From Microbacterium psychrotolerans (GTDB lineage Bacteria; Actinomycetota; Actinomycetes; Actinomycetales; Microbacteriaceae), in NCBI RefSeq assembly GCF_031085295.1, contig NZ_JAVFWO010000006.1, positions 1 through 64,000 of the forward strand: a DNA stretch of 64,000 nt. Direction: 5' to 3'. This document shows, piece by piece, positions 25,469 to 31,264 of the stretch. A program made the position numbers and the translations under genes. Each line of letters starts with the position of its first letter. The stretch's first letter is position 1. The notes under the pieces were generated by a model that did not search any database, was not told the DNA's origin, and was given only the letters and a program-made list of their open reading frames with translations.

Positions 25469-25498
25469 TTTACACGCCGGTCCCGCGCGTTCTAGAGT
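25469..25498 (+). promoter_or_regulatory. Promoter of bldC (TTTACA-18-TAGAGT)
   Basis: TTTACA (25469-25474) and TAGAGT (25493-25498) are separated by 18 bp. The mRNA would start near 25505 and carry AAGGA 7 nt before the bldC ATG. Confidence 0.6.
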
Positions 25499-25528
25499 GT
25501 GTGCAGCACTCCTGGGGAAGGAATCGAC

Positions 25529-25720
25529 ATGGCCGAACTGTCCGATGTGCGCTTCCTCACGGTCGCCGAGGTCGCCGAGCTCATGCGTGTGTCGAAGATG
25601 ACGGTGTACCGCCTGGTGCACTCCGGCGAGCTGCCGGCTGTGCGCTTCGGACGCAGCTACCGGGTCCCCGAGTCCGCAGTCACCGAGGCCCTGCAACGGC
25701 CGATCGCCGACGTCGGCTAG
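25529..25720 (+). CDS. bldC: BldC-like MerR/excisionase-type DNA-binding protein
   Basis: A 63-residue single winged-helix protein: RFLTVAEVAELMRVSKMTVY, then LVHSGELPAVRFGRSYRVPE. This matches BldC, the small MerR-like regulator conserved across actinobacteria, which binds direct repeats as a head-to-tail oligomer and controls development in Streptomyces. ATG 25529 has AAGGA at a good distance. The bS22 gene directly downstream is the normal neighbour. Confidence 0.9.
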   Translation: MAELSDVRFLTVAEVAELMRVSKMTVYRLVHSGELPAVRFGRSYRVPESAVTEALQRPIADVG

Positions 25721-25723
25721 ACT
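25718..25723 (+). promoter_or_regulatory. -10 box TAGACT overlapping the bldC stop
   Basis: TAGACT begins with the TAG stop codon of bldC. A transcript from about 25730 would carry a ~74-nt leader with GAGG about 8 nt before the bS22 GTG. Confidence 0.45.
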
Positions 25724-25803
25724 GATCCGAGGCATTTTTCGTAATTGCTCGTTCCCGGGCGCCGCACACGCCGCGCCCAGACCCCGACATAGTGAGGTTT
25801 TCC

Positions 25804-25902
25804 GTGGGTTCTGTCATCAAGAAGCGCCGCAAGCGCATGGCGAAGAAGAAGCACCGCAAGCTGCTTCGCAAGACTCGCCACCAGCGCCGCAACAAGAAGT
25901 AA
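25804..25902 (+). CDS. Ribosomal protein bS22 (AURKAIP1/COX24 domain)
   Basis: A 32-residue, extremely basic protein: MGSVIKKRRKRMAKKKHRK, then LLRKTRHQRRNKK. This is the actinobacterial small-subunit protein bS22, related to the AURKAIP1/COX24 domain. GTG 25804 is preceded by GAGG, and the TAA stop is followed by a UUCG-capped terminator. It is easily missed because of its length. Confidence 0.95.
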   Translation: MGSVIKKRRKRMAKKKHRKLLRKTRHQRRNKK

Positions 25903-25916
25903 GCGGCATCCGCACC

Positions 25917-25942
25917 AAGCGCCTGTCTTCGGACGGGCGCTT
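25917..25942 (+). terminator. Terminator hairpin with UUCG tetraloop after bS22
   Basis: AAGCGCCTGTC (25917-25927) pairs with GACGGGCGCTT (25932-25942) with one G-T pair, capped by TTCG. It begins 14 nt after the bS22 stop. No U-run follows, as is common in high-GC actinobacteria. Confidence 0.8.
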
Positions 25943-25991
25943 CGTGTATGCCCTGCTCCGCCCGGCGGAGTCCGCGACCCGAGAGGCCGAC

Positions 25992-26285
25992 ATGAAGTCC
26001 ATCACCGTTCAGCAGCTGCGTGAGCGTGCCGACACCCCGCTCATCGACGTGCGCGAGGTCGACGAGTTCGCCGCCGGGCACGTGCCCGGAGCCGTCAACA
26101 TCCCGATGTCGGCGATCGGCGGCCGGCTCGACGAGCTGCCCGACGGGGCGTTCGACGTCATCTGCGCGGTCGGAGGCCGTTCGGGCCGCGTGGTCGAGGC
26201 CCTCGCGGCGCGCGGATACGACGCGACCAACGTCGACGGCGGCACGAACGAGTGGATCGCCGCCGGCTACCCGGTCGAGGCGTGA
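25992..26285 (+). CDS. Rhodanese-like domain protein
   Basis: A 97-residue single rhodanese domain, a sulfur carrier or sulfurtransferase. The catalytic Cys58 lies in ICAVGGRSGRV, matching the C-x-x-G-x-R-S loop, and IDVREVDEFAAGHVPGAVNIP gives the conserved first half within 21 residues. ATG 25992 follows GAGAGG. A glutaredoxin-like gene starts 13 nt later, suggesting a thiol/sulfur operon. Confidence 0.92.
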   Translation: MKSITVQQLRERADTPLIDVREVDEFAAGHVPGAVNIPMSAIGGRLDELPDGAFDVICAVGGRSGRVVEALAARGYDATNVDGGTNEWIAAGYPVEA

Positions 26286-26298
26286 CGGCAGAGTCCGC

Positions 26299-26550
26299 GT
26301 GACCACCATCACCCTCATCGGCAAGCCGGACTGCCACCTGTGCGACGTCGCTCGCGAGGTCGTCGAGACGGTCGTCGCCGAGCTGCCCGAGGACGCCGTC
26401 GACGTCGAGGAGCTCTCGATCGCCGAAGACCCCGCGCTCTACGCGCTGTGGTGGGAGAAGATCCCCGTGGTGCTCATCGACGGGGAGCTGCACGGCCACT
26501 GGCGTGTGTCACCCGATCGCCTGCGCGCGGCGCTCAGCACCGCGCGCTGA
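26299..26550 (+). CDS. Glutaredoxin-like (DUF836) protein
   Basis: An 83-residue thioredoxin-fold protein with an N-terminal CxxC (Cys12-His-Leu-Cys15 in GKPDCHLCDVA) and the cis-Pro segment KIPVVLIDGE. The start is GTG 26299, 13 nt after the rhodanese stop. The substrate is unknown. The following 114 nt (26551-26664) show no gene or clear signal. Confidence 0.85.
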   Translation: MTTITLIGKPDCHLCDVAREVVETVVAELPEDAVDVEELSIAEDPALYALWWEKIPVVLIDGELHGHWRVSPDRLRAALSTAR

Positions 26551-26664
26551 CAGCATTCTGGCTCTGGCCATCAGATGAGGACGTTGACGTCGTATCGCTC
26601 GGGCCGATCACGTCCCTCAGCTGAGGAGCGGCGGGCGTCGAAGACTCGACCAGGATGCCGCGGC

Positions 26665-26822
26665 TCAGCCGGCGAGGCGCGCGCGGAGGGCTCCGAGCAG
26701 GAGCGCGACGGCGACGCCGTGCGGTCCTTGCCCGCCGCGCAGTGGACGAGGACCGCGGACGCATCGCCGTCGACGGTCCCCGCTCCCTCTCCACCGATCA
26801 GGGCGCCGAGCGCGTCGGGAGG
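26665..26822 (-). pseudogene. Remnant of a tyrosine phosphatase gene
   Basis: Directly after the aspS stop, in the same frame, codons read PPDALGALIGGEGAG, then SAVLVHCAAGKDRT. This is the P-loop of Y_phosphatase3-type protein tyrosine phosphatases (HCxxGKDRTG). After GKDRT the sense continues only with a -1 shift, as GVAVALLLGALRARLAG and then TGA at 26665. One G is missing, and the N-terminal ~100 residues and the normal C-terminus are absent. A deletion endpoint thus lies exactly at the end of aspS. The remnant is not expected to be functional. Confidence 0.75.
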
Positions 26823-28163
26823 TCAGGGGGCGAGGCGCGTCGGGCCCCGGAAGAGATACGTCACCTCGCGGATCGACGACTCGCCGAGCAGCAGCATCAG
26901 CACGCGGGCAAGACCCATGCCGAACCCGCCGTGGGGCGGGGCGCCGTAGCGGAAGAAGTCGAAGTAGAAGTCGAGGTGCTCGGCTCCGAGACCCTTCTCC
27001 TTGGCCTGCTCGATGAGCACGTCGACGCGGTGCTCGCGCTGCGCGCCGGTGGTGATCTCGACGCCCTTGAACAGCAGGTCGTACGACTTGGTGAGCCCGG
27101 TCTCCTCGTCGCGCATGTGGTAGAAAGCGCGGATCTCGGGGTGGTAGTCGGTGATGAAGACGAACTGGTGGCCGTAGGTCTCCTCGACGTACGCCGAGAT
27201 CTGGCGCTCGCCCTCGGGGTCGAGGTCGCCGTCGGTACGGGGGATGTCGTAGCCGCGGCTCTTCACGATCTCGCGCGCCTCAGCGAGCGGGATGCGCGGG
27301 AACGGGATGGCGGGCACCTGCACCTCGAGGCCGAACAGTTCCTCGATCTCTGCGCCGTGCTTGTCCTTGACCACCTGGAACGCCGTCTGCAGAAGCTCCT
27401 CCTGCATGCGGGCGACGTCTTCGTGCGAGTCGATCCAGCTGATCTCCGCGTCGACGGAGGTGAACTCGGTCGCGTGACGCGAGGTGAACGACGGGTCGGC
27501 GCGGAATGCGGGGGCGATCTCGAAGATCTTGCCGAACCCGGCGACCTGCGCCATCTGCTTGAAGAACTGCGGCGACTGCGCCAGGTAGGCCGTCTGGTCG
27601 CCGAAGTACTCGAGCGAGAAGAGCTCCGCGTTGGACTCGGATGCCGAGGCCATGAGCTTCGGCGAATGCACCTCGATGTAGTCGCGTTCGATCCAGTAGG
27701 AGCGGAAGGCGTGCTCGAGCGTGGTCTGCACGCGGAAGATGAGGTTGTTGCGGCGCTGGCGGAGGTCGAGGAAGCGCCAGTCCATCCGCTTGTCCATGCC
27801 GCTGTCGGCGGCGATCGGCGTCTCCGGGAGGGCGGCGGCGGCGATGTCCAGCGCGCCGATCTTGATCTCGACGCCGCCGAGCTTGACGCGCTCGTCATGC
27901 TTGAGCTCACCGGTGACCGTCAGGAAGGTGCCCGTCGCGAGGTTCGAGATGAGGTCGGTGAGGGCCAGCGCACCGGCATCCTGTTCCGAACCGTCCTCGG
28001 CCGGCCGGGTCGCCGGATTGACCAGCTGCACCGCCCCGGTCTCGTCGCGAAGGATGACGAACTGCACCTTCTTCTGGTCGCGGACGGTCTCGACCCATCC
28101 GGAGACGGAGACGGGGCCGTCGGCGAGGCCCTTGAGCTGGTTGACGAGAACGCGTTCAGTCAC
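26823..28163 (-). CDS. aspS: Aspartyl-tRNA synthetase, archaeal (non-bacterial) type
   Basis: A 446-residue class II synthetase. Motif 2 is FRADPSFTSRHATEFTSVD, motif 3 is GFGMGLARVLMLLLGE, and the N-terminal OB-fold carries VSVSGWVETVRDQKKVQFV. The length and motif 2 belong to the archaeal/eukaryal-type AspRS rather than the ~590-residue bacterial type with its GAD insertion. Such enzymes are often non-discriminating and make Asp-tRNA(Asn) for GatCAB. The GTG at 28161-28163 is preferred over an upstream TTG because TACACT lies 8 nt before it. Confidence 0.93.
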   Translation of the reverse strand: MTERVLVNQLKGLADGPVSVSGWVETVRDQKKVQFVILRDETGAVQLVNPATRPAEDGSEQDAGALALTDLISNLATGTFLTVTGELKHDERVKLGGVEIKIGALDIAAAALPETPIAADSGMDKRMDWRFLDLRQRRNNLIFRVQTTLEHAFRSYWIERDYIEVHSPKLMASASESNAELFSLEYFGDQTAYLAQSPQFFKQMAQVAGFGKIFEIAPAFRADPSFTSRHATEFTSVDAEISWIDSHEDVARMQEELLQTAFQVVKDKHGAEIEELFGLEVQVPAIPFPRIPLAEAREIVKSRGYDIPRTDGDLDPEGERQISAYVEETYGHQFVFITDYHPEIRAFYHMRDEETGLTKSYDLLFKGVEITTGAQREHRVDVLIEQAKEKGLGAEHLDFYFDFFRYGAPPHGGFGMGLARVLMLLLGESSIREVTYLFRGPTRLAP

Positions 28164-28171
28164 GAGGGACA

Positions 28172-28177
28172 AGTGTA
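28172..28177 (-). promoter_or_regulatory. -10 box TACACT, leaderless aspS
   Basis: On the minus strand TACACT is followed by 8 nt and the GTG start of aspS, with no ribosome binding site. Confidence 0.5.
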
Positions 28178-28329
28178 CGTGGGGCTGCGCACCCCGCCTG
28201 TCGGCCCGGTCCCGCGCTGCCGGTGATGAGGCCGTCCTCCCAGGTGGGAGCGGCCGAGGCCGTCGTGAACACGTCCTCCCCCTCGTGACCGCCGACGGTG
28301 CGGATCGGCGGGGTGCGCGACGGGAACAC
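28175..28329 (-). pseudogene. Possible remnant of a GH95-like glycosidase N-terminus
   Basis: Between LacI and aspS the minus strand has an open, coding-like frame of about 58 codons reading HEGEDVFTTASAAPTWEDG, then LITGSAGPGRQAG. To me this resembles the N-terminus of GH95-type fucosidases (APxWEDALxxGNGRxGA), with small insertions, and it runs out in the aspS promoter. A sugar-hydrolase gene would fit beside a LacI regulator. The match is short and recalled from memory, so this is speculative. Confidence 0.3.
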
Positions 28330-28331
28330 GC

Positions 28332-29333
28332 TCAGAGCGATTCCCGCCGCACGATCGACGTCGGCAGCACCTGGACCTTCTCCGTGGGCAGGCCCCGGAT
28401 GGTGGCGAGCAGCGTGTCGGCCGCAGCCCGTCCCATCTCTTCGAGCGGCTGACGCACCGTCGTCAGCGGCGGATCGGACGTGCTCGCGATGAGGACGTCG
28501 TCGAACCCCACGACCGAGACGTCGGTCGGAACGCGGCGTCCGGCCGCCTGCAGCACGCGGATGGCGCCTGCGGCCATGAGGTCGGATGACGCGAAGATGC
28601 CATCGAGATCGGGGGCTCGCTGCAGCAGTCGGGCCATGGCGGCGGTGCCGCTGTCAAGCGTGAAGTCGCCGTGCACGATGGGCCCGGGCGTCAGGCCGTG
28701 TCGAGCGAGCTCGTCGGTCCAGCCGCGGGTGCGCTCGCGTGCCTGCTCCAGATCGAGAGGGCCGGTGATGATGCCGATCGAGCGGCGGCCCGCCTCGATG
28801 AGCGCGCGCGCTGCCAGCACGCCGCCGCCGTAGTTGTCGGAATCGATGACGATCGGATCCGGACCGATGTCGGCGTGAGGGCGACCCACCCACGCGATGG
28901 GCACGGGGGAGTCGGCGAGCCGCTCGACCAGGTGCGTGATCTCGTGCTGCAGGATCACGATCGCGCCGTCGAGGGCACCGGACCGCAGGAACCGGGGGAT
29001 CCGGTCGAGGTCCTCATGGTCGGCGGGAAGGAGGACGGGCTGCACCTCGCCCGCCGACAGTCCCTTGGCGGCGCCTTTCAGCACGGCGGTGAAGAACGTG
29101 CCGCTCAGGCTTCCGAGCTCGTCGAACGCGATCACCAGACCGATCGCCCCGGCGCGTCCGCCACGCAGGACTCGCGCGGCGAAGTTCGTCTCGTAGCCCA
29201 GCCGCCGCGCCTCGCGCTCGACGGCCGCCGCCATCGCGGTGTCGACATTCGTCGCGCCGGCGAGCACGCGGGCGGCCGTCGCGCGGGAGACCCCAGCGGC
29301 CTGCGCGACGTCGACGATGGTGGGTCGGACCAT
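28332..29333 (-). CDS. LacI-family transcriptional regulator
   Basis: A 333-residue repressor. The N-terminal HTH is TIVDVAQAAGVSRATAARVL, followed by the hinge region and a periplasmic-binding-protein-like sugar domain ending with VVGFDDVLIASTSDPPLTTV, RQPLEEMG and the usual TSIVRRESL. A G-rich ribosome binding site stands just before ATG 29333. It diverges from a sugar-type binding protein whose promoter carries a perfect palindrome, its likely operator. Confidence 0.95.
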   Translation of the reverse strand: MVRPTIVDVAQAAGVSRATAARVLAGATNVDTAMAAAVEREARRLGYETNFAARVLRGGRAGAIGLVIAFDELGSLSGTFFTAVLKGAAKGLSAGEVQPVLLPADHEDLDRIPRFLRSGALDGAIVILQHEITHLVERLADSPVPIAWVGRPHADIGPDPIVIDSDNYGGGVLAARALIEAGRRSIGIITGPLDLEQARERTRGWTDELARHGLTPGPIVHGDFTLDSGTAAMARLLQRAPDLDGIFASSDLMAAGAIRVLQAAGRRVPTDVSVVGFDDVLIASTSDPPLTTVRQPLEEMGRAAADTLLATIRGLPTEKVQVLPTSIVRRESL

Positions 29334-29489
29334 AGCTCCCCCCGTGAGCGTGGACGTGAAGGCGAAGATCGTTCTCTCGCCCGTTCCATCATTGCATGGG
29401 CAAGGGTCGTTCTGCGGGCTGAACGCGAGATTCCGGCTCGGTGGGAACGCTCGCTACGACGAGCGCACACCCGGAAATTCGTCGCAGGG

Positions 29490-29519
29490 TTGCCGCGAGT
29501 GGGGTTGGGCGGCTACTGT
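29490..29519 (+). promoter_or_regulatory. Promoter of the binding-protein gene (TTGCCG-18-TACTGT)
   Basis: TTGCCG (29490-29495) and TACTGT (29514-29519) are 18 bp apart. The predicted start falls at the left edge of the LacI-type operator. Confidence 0.55.
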
Positions 29520-29524
29520 GACCG

Positions 29525-29550
29525 TTGCTGAGAGATCGATCTCTCAACAA
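29525..29550. promoter_or_regulatory. LacI-type operator, 18-bp perfect palindrome
   Basis: TGAGAGATCGATCTCTCA (29529-29546) is a perfect palindrome with a central CG-containing core, extended by TTG (29525-29527) and CAA (29548-29550). It overlaps the transcription start of the binding-protein gene and lies 190 nt from the LacI start. Its size and symmetry fit a LacI-family site. Confidence 0.75.
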
Positions 29551-29599
29551 CGGAGCCAAACCTCCCGCAGCCACATGTCCCCGAAGAAGAGGAGCTGTT

Positions 29600-30874
29600 G
29601 TGAACCGTCGCAAACTGGCCCTGCCCATCGCAGCAGTCGGCGCACTCGCGCTGGTGCTGTCCGGATGCTCGGGAGGATCGGGCTCCGGCTCCGATGATCC
29701 CGACGCCGAATTCGAGTTCTGGTCATTCACCGGCATCGGTCAGAAGGACTCGGTGGATCGTTACCTCGAGGAGATGCCCGACGCCAAGGTGAAGCTGTCG
29801 GAGGTCGGCAGCACGACCGAGACCGCCACCGCGCTGACCGCCGCGCTCGCCGGTGGCCGCGTCCCCGATCTCGTCATGATCCAGAACGACGATCTCCCCA
29901 AGTTCGTCGAGAACCCGGGCAACTTCGTCGACCTGCGCACGCTCGGCGGCGACGATGTCGGCGACGACTACCTGGACTGGGCGGTCGACGCCGCCACGGC
30001 CGATGACGGCTCGCTGATCGGCATCCCCACCGATGTGGGCGGCCTGAGCTTCGCCTACCGTGCCGATCTCTTCGAAGCGGCCGGCCTGCCGACCGATCCG
30101 GCCGAGGTCGCGCAGATGTGGTCGTCGTGGGACGACTTCATCGCCATGGGCGAGAAGTACACGGCCGCCACGGGCCAGCCGTTCGTCGACAACGTCGAGA
30201 CGTCGGTGTTCTTCTCCACCGTCAACCAGGTCACGGAGAAGTACTACTCCCCGGACGGAGAGCTCATCTTCGACACCAACCCGCAGGTCGAGGAGGCGTT
30301 CGACGTCGCCGTGCGCGCGTACGACGCCGGAATCAGCGCCAACATCCCGGCATGGTCGTCGGGCTGGGCACCGGGCAAGGCCAACGGCGCCTTCGCGGTG
30401 ACCACCGCGCCGTCATGGATCCTGTCCGGACTCAAGAACGACGCCCCCGAGACGGAAGGCGACTGGCGGATCGCGTCGATCCCGGGCGTCGGCGGCAACT
30501 GGGGCGGCAGCGTCATCGCCATCCCCGCCCGTGCCGACAACAAGGCTGCGGCGTGGCAGTACATCGAGACGATGCTGTCGCCGGAAGGTCAGACCGAGCA
30601 CTTCGCGCAGACCGGAACGTTCCCGGCGGCCGAGGCGGCGCTCGAGAGCGACGAGGTGAAGGGTTACACCGACCCGTTCTTCGGCGACTCGCCCATCGGC
30701 GCCACCATCAGCGAGTCCGTGCTGCAGTTCAACTCGTTCTACAACGGCCCGGACACCAGCGCGATCGGCGGAGCCCTGCTCAACGCGCTCGTCGACATGC
30801 AGGCCGGCAACGTCGCTCCGGCCGACGCCTGGGAGACCGGCGTGGCCAGCGCGAAGGCCGCCATCGGGGGCTGA
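29600..30874 (+). CDS. Sugar-type ABC transporter substrate-binding lipoprotein
   Basis: A 424-residue family 1 extracellular binding protein. The signal peptide ends in the lipobox LSGC with Cys23. The body has the typical EFWSFTGIGQKDSVDRYLEE start, GRVPDLVMIQNDDLPKF, and TTAPSWILSGLKN. GTG 29600 has GAGGAG 7 nt upstream. Two permease genes should follow in such operons, but the sequence runs into a homopolymer artefact 20 nt after the stop, so they are lost from this assembly. The sugar is not identifiable. Confidence 0.92.
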   Translation: MNRRKLALPIAAVGALALVLSGCSGGSGSGSDDPDAEFEFWSFTGIGQKDSVDRYLEEMPDAKVKLSEVGSTTETATALTAALAGGRVPDLVMIQNDDLPKFVENPGNFVDLRTLGGDDVGDDYLDWAVDAATADDGSLIGIPTDVGGLSFAYRADLFEAAGLPTDPAEVAQMWSSWDDFIAMGEKYTAATGQPFVDNVETSVFFSTVNQVTEKYYSPDGELIFDTNPQVEEAFDVAVRAYDAGISANIPAWSSGWAPGKANGAFAVTTAPSWILSGLKNDAPETEGDWRIASIPGVGGNWGGSVIAIPARADNKAAAWQYIETMLSPEGQTEHFAQTGTFPAAEAALESDEVKGYTDPFFGDSPIGATISESVLQFNSFYNGPDTSAIGGALLNALVDMQAGNVAPADAWETGVASAKAAIGG

Positions 30875-30876
30875 GG

Positions 30877-30894
30877 CCCCACCCGACCAGCGGT

Positions 30895-30898
<4 letters not shown>
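30877..30898 (+). terminator. Hairpin after the binding-protein gene
   Basis: CCCCACC (30877-30883) pairs with GGTGGGG (30892-30898) across an 8-nt loop, starting 3 nt after the stop. In sugar ABC operons such hairpins often lower expression of the permeases. The G-run of the artefact begins inside the right arm. Confidence 0.55.
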
Positions 30899-31165
<267 letters not shown>

Positions 31166-31264
31166 GTTGACACCGGGGCGCCCGCGCGCCGGCTCACGGC
31201 GCCGCACCCGCAAGGACGGGGCGACGGGGTGCCGGGGGCACCGGCATCCCGTCGCTCGGGGTCG

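Noticed and set aside
28332..30874. Complete sugar ABC operon
   Set aside because: Only the regulator and the binding protein are present; the permeases cannot be annotated because the sequence breaks into the artefact.
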